Assembly (NCBI GenBank): GCA_033398695.1
Contig: JAWKAU010000035.1
Span: forward strand, 62,001-126,000
Direction of reading: 5' to 3'
DNA from: Orobanche coerulescens
Taxonomy: Eukaryota; Streptophyta; Magnoliopsida; Lamiales; Orobanchaceae
Length of the DNA: 64,000 nucleotides
Positions 45,398 through 56,210 of this stretch are shown here, in pieces. The translations under genes were made by a program, and so were the position numbers. Below the pieces are notes generated by a model. The model had not been told where the DNA came from, ran no database searches, and saw only the letters and a program-made list of their open reading frames with translations. Positions within the stretch are counted from its first letter, which is position 1; the number at the start of each line of letters is the position of its first letter.

Positions 45398-46957
45398 CTA
45401 AGTCACTAAACTGTCCAACTTGCCCTCCTCGTATAATCTCCAGAGTTGTCTGAGGAGGTCGCGACATTGGTCGGTGTTGTGGTCGGGACTCTTGTGGTAA
45501 GCACAAAATTTATTGCGGTCCAGATGACCGTTGTCCCTTATCGCTTTTGGCTTGCTTAGCGGTTTGCGCCCCTTGATGGCGTAAAAAATATGGGCCGGAG
45601 TTCGGTTGAGGTTGTGGAGAAGATGGGCTTCCACATCCTCGAAGGCCTTGAAATCACTGGTGGCTTGGCGACCGCCTTGTTGGACTTGGCGGTCGGCGTC
45701 TCTGCCCCCTCGCCTAGCCGAAGGGTGATCAACCTCTGCCTGGCCATAAAGTCTGCAGCCTTGGCGCGGAAGATCGCGTAGGTTGGGGAAATGTCCTTCG
45801 TAAGGTGCCTGAACATGGGCGAGAGACCATTGAATCCCCCTAGGACCGAGTAGAGTGCAATCTCGTCGCTTATGGGCTCGCCGTTGAGGATTATTTCATC
45901 CACCCGGTCGATGTAATATTCGTCGGACTCGTCTTCCCCATGCCTGATCTTCATCATGCAGTGGGGACCTTCTAGTTGAGCGACCTTGGCGGCGAAGTAC
46001 GACGTGAAATCGCTCGCCAGTTTTTCAAAGGAATTGATGGAGCGCGGTGGAAATGAGATGTACCACCTATTAGCAAGATTGTCCAATGTTAATGGGAACA
46101 TTCGGCATTTTGTCACGTCTGTCATCCCGCATCCGGTCATGTAGATCCGGAACTTGCTTAAGTGAGTCTCGGGTCCGATCTCCCCTCATACAGAGGTGTT
46201 TAAGGAGGAGCGATCTTTGGTTGCATGGGGGCAAGCTCAATCTGGACTGCGAGCGGCTCACTTGGTCCGGTGACCTTTCTCCTGGCGCCTACCCCAGTTT
46301 CCAGGAGCACTTTCATCTCGTCGAGCTGGCGTTGCATATCGGCCATCGCCGTGGCCTGGCTGCTCGCGACCTGGCTCTCGGAGCGGGAGCTGAGGTGATC
46401 AAGTACTGATCCCCTGGCTCTGCTGTAGATGATGTATTTGCCGTGGGGCTCGATTCCTCGGCGAATGGGAGCCAAGCGGCCGACCTATTTTTGTTTGGGA
46501 GTTGGGTATGCCAAACTCCTCGTGATGGATTCGGACTCCGTCATCTTGTGGCTGGGGCCAGAATGCCCCGGTTGCCACGATGGATAACTTCCTAGGCGGC
46601 TGAAGATGGAACCGTCCCGCCTCGCGAGTGCCTTTTCTTGTGAATCGGGGCTTTCTGATGATTGCTCGACAAGTAACCCTTGAGCTTCTGTTTGCCCTTG
46701 CAGTGGATGGCTGATGGGGTAATAGTGGGCGCATCGCATGCTCTCCGTCGCTCCCTTAGGATGGCCATGGCCTCCTCGATCTGTTCCGCAGTTTGGAACT
46801 AATCGAGTGAGAGGCTGGGGTTGTCCCTCGGGGGCGGGATTGAGAGTCTCGCGTCACCACGACTGCCCGCCGCTGTAGGCCGGGACTCGGTTTGTGCCGG
46901 AATAAGGTGTCCGGCGAGCCGTAAGGTGGCTCTCTTCAAAGTGATGGCAGACGTCAT
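45398..46957 (-). pseudogene. Tat-like gag of element H, broken
   Basis: Probable start at 46955-46957; the frame ends at TAG 46799-46801. The capsid core is in 45556-46173: PETHLSKFRIYM, CRMFPLTLDNLANRWYISFPP, INSFEKLASDF and ESDEYYIDRVDEIILNG, which matches the order in Tat-lineage gag proteins. A frameshift leads to KFCAYHKSPDHNTDQC (about 45524-45477), the Cys-His region that closes gag in this lineage, ending at 45398. Between 46173 and 46740 no single frame is open. No protease follows. Confidence 0.72.
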
Positions 46958-47064
46958 TATTTTGTAGGTTTTTCTTTGAAGAATAGTGAGTGTTTCTTCA
47001 AGTATATGCTCCGGAGAACAGTGAGTGTTCTTCGAAACGGTCGGAATGAAAATGAGGGTAAATG

Positions 47065-47083
47065 CCCTTCTTCTAGCGCCAAT
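47065..47083 (-). other. primer binding site of element H
   Basis: On the minus strand ATTGGCGCTAGAAGAAGGG directly after the LTR. TGGCGC starts are usual for Tat/Athila-type elements; this differs from the tRNA-iMet sites elsewhere in the window. I cannot assign the tRNA with certainty. Confidence 0.65.
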
Positions 47084-48060
47084 TGTTGTTACCCAAAATA
47101 TTATATGTAATGGTTTGCTGGATATGGCTACGGGTGAGTAACAAACAAAATGCGAGAGCACGTACGAGGAGTGTTAATAACACAAGATTTGTCGGGTTTG
47201 TTAGGCCCGGGCTTGAATGCTCTCGCGAGATATTATTAATAAGAATTCCGCTTGGGAAGTACAGATATTAATATAAGAGTAAAATTACAATGAGTGTAAT
47301 AACCCTAGCTATACAGCTCTTGAGAGTTGATGAATGATTGCCGGAAGAACCAGAGTTGGTACTATGAGAGTTCTTTGAAATATGGGGAGCTCTCGTTTAT
47401 GCCGACCGTCTTTCGGTTTAAGAGGTTCTGTGAGAGAGAGATTCCCGAGAAGTCAGAAAAGCCAAGCCCCTTTCCAAATGACGGAAGTCTCCTACTTATA
47501 GAAGAGGAGGTAGTTGGGATGTCTTTATCCCAGATGGGCGATCACCATTCCTGTATTATAATAAACGGGCGATCATCTCAGCACGTGGGTCGGTTTTCTT
47601 AAATTCCGCAGCTGCTGCTGGCAGCCGGATGAGTGAACCACTGGGAAGCCAACACGTGCCTCATGTCGCTGTCTTGGGAGGTCCCACCTTGGACCTTTCG
47701 GCGGGTCTGTCGGTAGATGAGGCTGTCCTTGTCGTCTACAGCTGGTGATGGGCTGGAGTCAAAGAACCTTATCTGGCAGCACCTTTTGCGGATCTGCATG
47801 TGGGTCTTCATCCCAAGATTCGGTCTTCGAAGACTTTGAGGGATGCTGGCCTTATACATGGCAAAAGACGATCGTCTTGGTCGGGCACTAGAGACGATCG
47901 CTATGTGCCAAGAGACGATCGCCCTGGACGTCGATTGCTCGGTACTTGACCTTGATCTGGAACCCTCGTTCGATCAGTCCGCCATGGTTCATCTAACGCC
48001 GGCTTGGTCGCTCGGCCCTTATGCCGATCGCCGTTGAGGCGTATAAATCACCGCACAACA
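47084..48060 (-). repeat. Element H right LTR (its 5' LTR)
   Basis: 977 bp, nearly identical to 43363-44338. The TATAAAG of the left LTR reads GATAAAG here (about 47524), so this copy has probably lost its own TATA box. Confidence 0.9.
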
Positions 48061-48357
48061 AATTCATTTCTCCTTCATATGCAGTTTCTCTCTTTCTCGG
48101 CTAACTCCCCTTCCTCCTCGCGTCTGTCATTGATCAAGTAGAAAGCCTCACTACTCTCTCCCTGTCTCGCATTCTCTCACTAAATACTATATATATATAC
48201 TTTGATTTGTTTCGCTATTTCGAAGATCACTGTGATGATTTTTTAAAGTTCAAGCTCAACAGACTGGATTGCAGAGGCTTATTTGTAATCAGCATTTGCA
48301 TGTCGATTATTCCTTTTCCCTGAGTGTTCTTTATTTCTTTAATTAATGAATTATTAT
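48061..48357 (+). other. pyrimidine-rich leader-like DNA between elements H and K
   Basis: CT-rich stretches (TTTCTCCTTC, TTTCTCTCTTTCTCGG, CCTTCCTCCTCG) resemble a plant 5' UTR and would follow the TATA box at 43340 if H were absent. No coding frame is visible before element K starts. Confidence 0.35.
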
Positions 48358-48656
48358 TGTAAAATCGGATATTTTATCACTTCACAATATATTATATATA
48401 TTGTAATATATATTACTACAATATAAGCATAAAGGAGGATGAAAGAAGATAAAGAAATTGAGCTTTTATTAGAATCAATTGTGTCTCCAAAGCTCTACCA
48501 AAGAGCTCTATTTATAGCTCAAGTTTACATGCTATACAACAAATTAAGATTGTTTATTATACAACATAATTGTCTTTATATTAGATATTTCAATCCAATA
48601 ATTGATTGAATTATTGATTGTTGATCCCACATATCGTTATTGGTAATATTATAACA
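48358..48656 (-). repeat. Element K left LTR (its 3' LTR)
   Basis: 299 bp, TGTAAAATC to ATTATAACA on the + strand. Lacks the CGNNCG palindromes found in the gypsy LTRs. Confidence 0.94.
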
Positions 48657-48667
48657 CTCCCCCTTTG
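48657..48667 (-). other. polypurine tract of element K
   Basis: On the minus strand CAAAGGGGGAG adjoining the LTR. Confidence 0.85.
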
Positions 48668-48818
48668 AAATATCTTATACCATGATATCTCATTTGGGAG
48701 CATCACAAGCTGCCTCGTTAAAAACCTTATTAAGAAAAACCCAGTGGGATAAAAACTTAATAAGGGAAAAAGAGTACAGCTGTATGCTCCCCCTCAACCC
48801 AGCATGAGTAGTTCTTCT

Positions 48819-49871
48819 TTAAAGGTCTCGAAGATGATGTATTCCAATATTCTGAATGTGTTTCTTGAAAACATTCGTAGGGAGTGATTTTGTGAAGAGA
48901 TCTGCCGTATTATCACAAGATCGAATATATTAGATGTCGATCTCTTTATTTCTTTCAAGTTCCTGAGTGAATGCGAAGAACTTTGGGGGGATATGTTTGG
49001 TTTTATCGCTTTTGATGTAGCCTTCCTTCATTTGAGTAACACATGTAGAGTTGTCCTCGTATACTATTGTTGGGCCGTTATCGACTGGCAAGCCTGATGT
49101 TTCTTGAATATGTTGTGTTACTGATCTTAACCATCTACATTCTTTACTTGCTTCATGAAGAGCTATTATCTCAGCATAGTTTGAGGAAGTAGTCACGATT
49201 GTCTGTTTTTGAGATCTCCAGGATATTGCAGTTCCTCTATATGTGAATACATATCCAGTTTGTGACTTAGAATTATGTGGATCAGATAGATGGCCTGCAT
49301 CTGCATAGCCAAGCAAAACTGGTTTTGCATTGTTAGAATAAAACAAACCAAGATCAATCATACCTCGTAGATATCTGAATATATATTTTATTCCGTTCCA
49401 ATGCCTCTTTGTAGGACATGAACTGAATCTTGCTAGTAAATTTACTGCAAAAGCTATATCCGGCCGTGTACAATTAGCAAGATACATTAGGGCTCCAATT
49501 GCGCTAAGGTATGGTACTTCAGGACCAACTTCCTCTTCATTTTCTTCCTTTGGTCTGAATGGATCCTTTTGAATATTAAATGTTCTGCCGACCATTGGGG
49601 TACTCAAAGGTGTTGATTTGTCCATGTGGAATCTTTTCAATACCCTTTCTGTATAATTTGATTGGTATGCTAATATTCTATTTTTAGTATGTTCCATTTG
49701 TAGACCTAGGCAGAATTTTGTTTTTCCCAAATCTTTCATTTCAAATTCTTTCTTTAAGTAATTCATTGCTTCCAAAATTTCTGCATTGGTTCCAATGATA
49801 TTCAAATCATCACCATAGACAGCAATGATTACAAATCCGGATGTTTTTTTTTTATAAAAACACAAGGGCAA
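48819..49871 (-). pseudogene. copia reverse transcriptase C-terminal half and RNase H
   Basis: Minus-strand frame from 49871 carries YGDDLNIIGT (catalytic Asp pair; Gly where Val is usual in YVDD), FEMKDLG, GALMYLANCTRPDIAFAVNLL, and RNase H with YADAGHLSD, SWRSQKQTIV, NYAEIIALHEA, EDNSTC and KHIPPKFF. TAA at 48930-48932 replaces Gln. The same frame then continues through CDNTADLFTKSLP to a natural stop at 48819-48821. Upstream it joins the preceding block by a frameshift in an A/T run near 49850. Confidence 0.88.
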
Positions 49872-50080
49872 ATAGGTTTATTCACATAGCCTTCTTTAAT
49901 CAAATATTCACTTAATCTGTTATACCACATGAGTCCAGTTTGTTTCAACCCATATAAAGATCTCTGCAATTTAATTGTATAAATTTCTCTGGGTTTCGAT
50001 GCTTCAGGCAACTGAAATCCTTCGGGAATTTTTATATATATCAGCATCAAGTGATTCATATAAATATGCTGTAACAACAT
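49829..50080 (-). pseudogene. copia reverse transcriptase middle part
   Basis: Frame with IKIPEGFQLPEA, KLQRSLYGLKQTGLMWYNRL and CVFIKK, the region between the first catalytic Asp and the YxDD block. It is out of frame with both neighbours; junctions fall near 50060 and 49850. Confidence 0.82.
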
Positions 50081-51302
50081 CCATGAGATGCATATTAAGA
50101 TTATAAGATACCGATAAACTAATTAAATAACAAAAAGTAATGGCATCCATAACAGGGGAATATGTTACCTCATAATCAATCTCAGGTCTTTGTGAAAAAC
50201 CTTGTGCAACAAGACGAGCCTTGTATGTTACAATCTGGTTTTTCTCATTTCGTTTCCTTACAAAGACCCATTTATACCCAACAGGTTTCACATTACTGGG
50301 TGTGACAACAATCGGTCCAAACACTTTTCGTTTTCTAAGAGAATTTAGTTCGGCATCTATTGCATCTTTCCATTTTGGCCAATCAGGTCTATTTTGACAT
50401 TCGAATATAGATATGGGTTCAGGATCGTCATCTCCAATTATTATATCACACGCAATGGAGTACGCAAATATCTCATCAATGTGATTATTTCTCATATTCC
50501 ATAAATTCCCCATATTAATATAATTAATAGATATCTCGAGATCATTTGTATTTTCAGTTTCATTTTCAATGACCTCCTTATTTGCCTCAGCTTGTGTTTC
50601 AACATGATCATATTTTTCATCATTTTGTGCTTCTTTAGCACATTCATTTATATTGGCTATTTTTCTTTTCCGGGGATTTTTATCTTTGGAACCAACAGGC
50701 CTTCCACGCTTTAAGCGTGCTTTAGATGTACTTCTATTTTCATTTTCTTTTGGTATTTCAATCCGAGCAGGAGTATTAACAGGTGGCACATGTGACTTTG
50801 TCACTCTTTTCATATCAGTAAATGCATCTGGCAATTCATTTGCCAAACCTTGTAAATGTACAATTTTTCTTACATTTTCTTCCCATAATTTTGTATATGG
50901 ATCCAAATGTAATAATGATGGTACATACCATGTTATGTCCTTTTTCAGTTGTTTATTACCTCCCCCTAAGGTTGGGAATCCCGTCTCATGAAAATGAAAA
51001 TCAGCAAATCTTGCTTGAAAAACATCACCTGTTAGAGGTTCAAGATATCTAATAATAGAGGGTGAGTCATACCCAACATATATTCCCAACCTTCTTTGAG
51101 GTCCCATTTTTGTTCTTTGTGGGGTAGCTATTGGTACATATACTGCACAATCAAAAACTTTTAGATGGGAAACATCTGGCTCCTGACCAAGTGCAAGTTG
51201 ATATGGAGTATATTTATGATTAGCACTTGGTCTTAACCTTATTAGTGGAGCAGCATGTAAAATTGCATGACCCCAAACAGTAACTGGTAGCTTTGTTCTC
51301 AT
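50004..51302 (-). pseudogene. copia integrase C-terminal part and reverse transcriptase N-terminal part
   Basis: 432-codon frame. It starts in the integrase C-terminal region (LPVTVWGHAILHAAPLIRLRP, YTPYQLALGQEP) and passes YVGYDSPSIIRYLEP and a variable, basic linker. It then enters the reverse transcriptase with WKDAIDAELNSLRKRKVF, VGYKWVFVRKRN, YKARLVAQGF and MDVVTAYLYESLD. The usual Gly in YLYGSLD is Glu. The frame is lost near 50060. Confidence 0.88.
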
Positions 51303-51304
51303 TA

Positions 51305-51745
51305 TTAGTGGTCTAGCAAAATATATTGAAGGCGTTTAATTAATGATTCAGTTAAACCATTTTGTGTATGCACATGCGGAACAAGATGTTCGACTGTAAT
51401 TCTAATTGACATACAATAATCATTAAATACTTGTGATGTGAATTCACCAGCATTGTCAAGTCTCACATTCCGTGTAGTATAATCAGGAAATTGTGCCTTT
51501 AGTTTAATTATTTGTGCAAGGAATCTTGCAAATGCCATATCACGACTTGACAATAAACAAACATGTGACCATCTACTAGATGCATCAATTAAATCATAAA
51601 ATACCTGAAAGGTCCTGATGGTGGATCAATAGGTCCACATATGTCACCTTGAATTCTTTCGAGAAATGTAGGTGATTCCTTTTCAAGTCTACCTGGTGAA
51701 TGCCTTATTATAAACTTTCCAAAAGAACAACCTTCACATAGTATT
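51305..51745 (-). pseudogene. copia integrase core, broken
   Basis: From 51745 downward: CEGCSFGK (end of the HHCC zinc site), FLERIQGDICGPIDPPSGPF, and after a one-base loss near 51600 the LIDASSRWSH block. The open part 51305-51553 holds VRLDNAGEFTSQ (second catalytic Asp) and NGLTESLIKRLQ (catalytic Glu). The frame changes at about 51303. Confidence 0.8.
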
Positions 51746-52363
51746 TATGAGTTTTACACCTTTCATTGGGTGACCATGTGTACTATTAATTATTTTCCTC
51801 ATCATCGTGGAGCCAGGATGACCTAGGCGTTCATGCCATAATGTCAATATTTTGGGATCCTCTTTTATTATCAAATTACATTCAGTTTCATGAATATGTG
51901 TATAATGTAATCCACGAGATAATTGTGGTAGTTTTTCCAGTATTTGTTTCTTTCCCAAAATATTAGCAGTAATGTACATATATTTCATATTACATTCAGT
52001 TACTGTTTCAGTATCATAGCATTGATGGTATATGTCATTAAAGCTCAACAAGTTTCTCTTAGATTTTGGAGAAAATAAAGCATTATTAATGACAAATTTT
52101 GTTCCATTTAGTAATATGAATTTAACATTACCTGTTCCTTCAATCAAGTCCGCGGGACCTGAAATTGTATTTATTACTGCTTTTGTAGATTGTACCTCAG
52201 TAAAATATTTCTTATTTTTGAGGATTGTATGAGTTGTGCCACTGTCCGGGATACAAATGTCTCCAATACCTTCCATACTCAAACTCCTTAATGAATAAGA
52301 ATATAAGACTAAAAGATGGTAAGTTAGCTTAATATAATAACATTTATTAAATACTTCATACAA
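51734..52363 (-). pseudogene. copia protease and GAG-pre-integrase segment
   Basis: Frame with IPDSGTTHTIL (catalytic DSG, about 52255-52224), LLSFNDI, then ILTLWHERLGHPGSTMMRKI (first half of the integrase zinc site). The first residues from 52363 look like read-through of non-coding spacer. It stops at 51734 just before CEGC, by frameshift. Confidence 0.82.
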
Positions 52364-52494
52364 ACTTCAAATGAGATAATACACATTTCAAACAAGAGAA
52401 TACAATCAAGAGAATGCAAACAAGAGAATACAAACAAGTACAATAAAGATGCAACAAACATGGAAATCACATATTTATTTATTTATTTATTATT
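52364..52494 (-). other. spacer between copia gag and pol
   Basis: 131 bp with TTGTATTCTCTTG-type short repeats. Gag and pol lie in different frames on either side, with stops between them, so pol expression would need splicing, frameshifting or internal initiation. Related plant elements also have such a spacer, so it may be natural. Confidence 0.6.
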
Positions 52495-53535
52495 TTATTC
52501 CATATCTATGTCCACGTTTGCATCCTCAGTAAAATCTGCAGCTTCTAGGTAAGTTGAGTCGTCCTCAGGTTCATGTTCATGAAAATTGACTTCCTTTTCT
52601 TTATTTTTCAGAGATGCCTTATACATTTTACAAATATGGCCTGACGTTCTACATGCCTTAGCCCAATGTCCTTTTTTCCCGCATCTGAAACAAGAATTTT
52701 CATTTTTATTGGATGAACCTTCTTGGACATACTTATCTTTGTCTTGTTGGATTTTATTAATCATTTTATTTTTGGGAGGCCTAAAGTAATTTCCATAATC
52801 ACGGCCACGACCTCGACCTCGACCACGAAAGTGGCCGCGACCGCGTCCCTGACCTCGACCTCTAAACCAATCATGACCACCACGTCCTTGATTAGTAGTT
52901 GTGGCATTTGCTTCAGGAATCGCTATCACTCCTGTAGGACGAGACTGATGATTCTTTATCAACAGATCATTATTCTTTTCAGCAAGTAAGAGAGCTGCAA
53001 TTAATTCAGAGTATTCGGTATATCCCCGCATTCTGTATTGTTGTTGCAGTATTAGATGTGACGTATGGAATGTAGCATACGTCTTTTCCAATTTTTCACC
53101 TTCTGTTATAATTTTACCACAAAACTCTAGTTGTGATACAATTCTGAACATAGCAGAATTATACTCGCTCACACTTTTAAAATCTTGGAATCTTAACTTG
53201 TTCCATTCATCAACTAGTGCGGGTAATAACACTTGCTTTTGATACCCAAATCTTTTCTTAAGATTGTCCCATAAAATTTTGGGATCATCCACGTTCATGT
53301 ACTCTAGTTTTAATACTTCATCAAGATGTTGCCTCATGCATTTTAATGCTTTTGCTTTATTCATAGAAAGCTCTTTTTCATCTACCTCCTTTTCTTTCAT
53401 AGCATCTGGCACATTATTTGTTAGAATATTTTCGAGTCCTTTGCATCTGAGATGTGTCTTGACATCATTTGTCCAAGACATATAATTGTCTCCATTAAGA
53501 TTCAAGGGAGCGAAATCGAGCTTAAGATTGGACAT
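52495..53535 (-). CDS. copia gag (capsid-nucleocapsid), open frame
   Basis: 346 codons from ATG at 53533-53535 to TAA at 52495-52497. N-terminus MSNLKLDFAPLNLNGDNYMSW, followed by the UBN2-type gag domain (VLLPALVDEWNKLRFQDFKSV, SEYNSAMFRI, LQQQYRMRGY). There is an RG-rich segment (about residues 220-245), then one CCHC knuckle CFRCGKKGHWAKAC (about residues 281-294) and an acidic tail. It would form virus-like particles and bind element RNA. It is complete in length for the family and the only intact protein of element K. Gag outlasting pol may be chance. Confidence 0.9.
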   Translation of the reverse strand: MSNLKLDFAPLNLNGDNYMSWTNDVKTHLRCKGLENILTNNVPDAMKEKEVDEKELSMNKAKALKCMRQHLDEVLKLEYMNVDDPKILWDNLKKRFGYQKQVLLPALVDEWNKLRFQDFKSVSEYNSAMFRIVSQLEFCGKIITEGEKLEKTYATFHTSHLILQQQYRMRGYTEYSELIAALLLAEKNNDLLIKNHQSRPTGVIAIPEANATTTNQGRGGHDWFRGRGQGRGRGHFRGRGRGRGRDYGNYFRPPKNKMINKIQQDKDKYVQEGSSNKNENSCFRCGKKGHWAKACRTSGHICKMYKASLKNKEKEVNFHEHEPEDDSTYLEAADFTEDANVDIDME

Positions 53536-54030
53536 GGTTATCTATTACAAAACATAAGATTGAAATATAATTAACACATAGCTATTACATTTAATGAAGT
53601 CAGCTAAAACAAAAGTATAATTGAAATTATTACTCAATACAAATACCATTCATGCTTAAATATTAAACACAACAAACCAACTAAAAACTAGAAAAAGAAT
53701 CGTGACCATCATAATGCTGATCACATATGTCTCACTAAAGCAATCGACTTGAGTGTAGCAAATGATGAAATTGAAAAATGTAATAAGAGTGAGGAAAGTC
53801 ATAAAATATTTACCCATTTTGTAAAAATAGGTAGATATTTTGGAGATGATTAATAAGTGTGGAGTATAATGAGTATTTATAGATTTGATTTTTGAAATAT
53901 GGCCGTTTATGACCGTTGGAGAAAAGAAGATTTTTTTTATTTTATTGTTAATTATCATTAAAATTGGTGAATATGTTCTTATATATTTTAATGAACTAAC
54001 CGTTGGTAATTATAGTTTGGGGAATGGAAA

Positions 54031-54076
<46 letters not shown>

Positions 54077-54713
54077 CAGTTGGTAATTATAGTTTGGGGA
54101 ATGGAAATTCATATATATATATATATATAGTTAGTTATAATAATATCACTACTCATATATATATATATATATAAATTATAATCTATATAGTTAGTTATAA
54201 TAATATCACTACTCGATTATAAAATCTTTCATGATTAAAAATAAAAATATCACTACTCGATTATAAAATCTTTTGTGGTCATATGAATGGGGATTTTGTA
54301 TTCCTCCATTAGTAATTCTCTACAAAATATAGATGAAGATTCAACTCTTCACTAATAAATGGAACTCTTCAAATAAAAATAGGTGAAGATTTTTACACTT
54401 CACACAAATTCATTATTATTTAGGTCTTACACATATAATTAGTCCATAGTCCAAGAATCATCTTAAAAATAAGATTGAGCTTAGGTCCTTACGTATATAA
54501 ATTTAAATTGATGATATTTACATAATTATTATATTATATTAATTATCATCAATAATGATATTAGATTAATACCATATCTAAATATTATTATTACATAAAT
54601 TAAATATAAATAAAGTTAATTACATACCTTTAGAATTTAAGGATGATGTACCAATATATCGAGTCCGGCTGCGGAATGGGATTAAATCGGTAGAGCTCGT
54701 GCTGATAACGTGT
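53536..54713 (-). other. long 5' leader of element K with tandem repeats
   Basis: About 1.18 kb between the 5' LTR and gag. Contains TA microsatellites (54028-54072, 54113-54128, 54156-54172), a duplicated block GGTAATTATAGTTTGGGGAA (54003 and 54077) and a duplicated AATATCACTACTCGATTATA block (about 54203 and 54247). No coding sequence. Confidence 0.75.
54690..54713 (-). other. primer binding site region of element K
   Basis: On the minus strand ACACGTTATCAGCACGAGC follows the LTR directly. This leader is common to plant copia elements; a closely similar ACACGTTATCAACACG stands at 55410-55425. I do not assign the primer tRNA. Confidence 0.55.
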
Positions 54714-55012
54714 TGTAAAATTGGATATTTTATCACTTCACAATATATTATATATATTGTAATATATATTACTACAATATAAGCATAAAGGAAGATGAAA
54801 GAAGATGAAGAAATTGAGCTTTTATTAGAATGAATTGTGTCTCCAAAGCTCTACCAAAGAGCTCTATTTATAGCTCAAGTTTATATGCTATACAACAAAT
54901 TAATATTATTTATTATACAACATGATTGTCTTTATATTAGATATTTCAATCCAATAATTGATTGAATTATTGATTGTTGATCCCACATATCATTATTGGT
55001 AATATTATAACA
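54714..55012 (-). repeat. Element K right LTR (its 5' LTR)
   Basis: 299 bp, paired with 48358-48656 with a few substitutions. Confidence 0.94.
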
Positions 55013-55058
55013 ATTATCATATTGTTTTGTTATTTTATTTTGGAGAAGTTATATTGCG

Positions 55059-55202
55059 ATGAGGATTATAAAGCTCCCTCTTCTGAGAATTTTAGTTGAG
55101 GAAAATCGCTGGCAGAATCGAACCATATACAAACAGCCATTTCTGAGTAATCTTTTTCTCCTTATATTATTATTATTGTTCCGGGGATTATTATTCCTGT
55201 GA
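55059..55202 (+). CDS. unrecognised small ORF (47 aa)
   Basis: ATG at 55059, TGA at 55200-55202. Begins MRIIKLPLLRIL and has a leucine-rich hydrophobic C-terminal half (SNLFLLILLLLFRG) that could span a membrane. I do not recognise it. It lies just outside element K and could belong to the host transcript suggested by 43340 and 48061-48357, or be a chance frame. Low confidence. Confidence 0.15.
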   Translation: MRIIKLPLLRILVEENRWQNRTIYKQPFLSNLFLLILLLLFRGLLFL

Positions 55203-55204
55203 TG

Positions 55205-55440
55205 TGTCTTACCTAATACTGGTTGTAGATACATAGATGGAAGGTTCTAGATCCTTCTAGATGTAGTATGATCCTATTAGATGTCTTACCTTATCTAGGA
55301 ATCCTATGTATGGAAGGACTCTCATTGTATTGCCTATATAAAAGCCCCTCTATCAGTATTATGAATACAATTGATTGACTCTATTTACAGTCTTTTTACT
55401 TTCTCCTGAAACACGTTATCAACACGTGGTCTACCACTGA
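55205..55440 (+). mobile_element. copia-like LTR end and leader, + strand, partial
   Basis: TATATAAAAGCCCC (about 55334) resembles an LTR promoter, and ACACGTTATCAACACG (55410-55425) matches the primer-site leader of element K. Left boundary, downstream gag and second LTR were not identified, so this is a remnant or solo 5' end. Confidence 0.45.
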
Positions 55441-56210
55441 GAGCAAGAAAAAATGGTCCGAAATTCAGAAAATTCCGAAAAAAAAAAATCAAATTTTTTT
55501 TTTCTGAAAACCCTAGCCGCCTTCTTCCACCTTCAGCGGATCCGTCCAGAACCAGACCAGATCGGACGCATATCGGACGTAGATCGGTCGCCTGCTCGTT
55601 TTCCCCCGTCGTTTTTTCCATCGCCTGCTCGTTTCCCCCGCCGTTTTTCCCCGTCGCCAAGCACATCAGTGTATTACAAGGTGGGTATTGCTGCCTCACA
55701 TGCAACTGATCTTCAAGTCGATGTGTCATGGCAGATGGCTCTTCAAAAATATGGGAAAGCCTAATTCGTTGGGAAAAGGACGACCCGATCTGATCAAAGC
55801 ACCGCCGGATCATCCAAACGGTTTTATGCATATGATATTTGCTGTTTGAAAACCTGGTGCAATCGAGACAAAGCCTAACAAAATCGAAGGAAAAAAAAAA
55901 AAGAGACGAGAATTTCCGCGCGTAAATTTTCTGCACAGCGCAATCGTACCAAAAACATGTTTCCTGATTCGTTAACCGTCGGATCGGTGTGGAATTTTGA
56001 TAGCAACTTCCTAACACAAATATCTATATATTCAACGGTGGAGATCGGATTCTGAATAATATTGTTTACTGAATCTGCTGCCGAACAGAAGCAGATTTTT
56101 ACGAGGAAATTTGGAGATGTGACCTCATCCAATACCGAGTTGCTGCATCGCCGCGCTCGAGTCCTTTTTCGGCCGAATTATCGAGCCCAGTATCCCTATC
56201 TGGGCGTTTT
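55441..56210 (+). other. anonymous region after copia-like leader
   Basis: A frame at 55453-55764 starts soon after the leader and is Lys/Ser then Pro/Arg-rich; the minus strand is also open at 55385-56017. Neither shows a gag motif I recognise. It may be the decayed start of the element at 55205-55440. Confidence 0.3.

Larger units (their letters stand above)
43363..48060 (-). mobile_element. Element H: gag-only Tat-like gypsy element
   Basis: 4698 bp with LTRs 43363-44338 (976 bp) and 47084-48060 (977 bp), both TGTTGTTAC to CGCACAACA. Flanks are GATTC (43358-43362) and AATTC (48061-48065), a target duplication with one mismatch. Primer binding site and polypurine tract place it on the minus strand. 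The internal 2745 bp has a broken Tat-type gag and no pol. It is a non-autonomous derivative. Confidence 0.88.
48358..55012 (-). mobile_element. Element K: complete Ty1/copia retrotransposon, pol broken
   Basis: 6655 bp with 299-bp LTRs (48358-48656 and 54714-55012) and a perfect 5-bp target duplication ATTAT (48353-48357 and 55013-55017). Order on the minus strand is leader, gag, protease, integrase, reverse transcriptase, RNase H, the copia order. Polypurine tract at 48657-48667. The gag frame is open; pol has several frameshifts and a stop. LTRs differ at only a few positions by eye (for example TCGG/TTGG at base 8), so insertion is fairly recent. Confidence 0.95.

Noticed and set aside
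54024..54172. TA-repeat frame as a coding region
   Set aside because: Simple-sequence microsatellite only.
55385..56017. 210-codon minus-strand frame
   Set aside because: Low-complexity composition, no domain, opposite to a copia-like leader; not supported as a gene.
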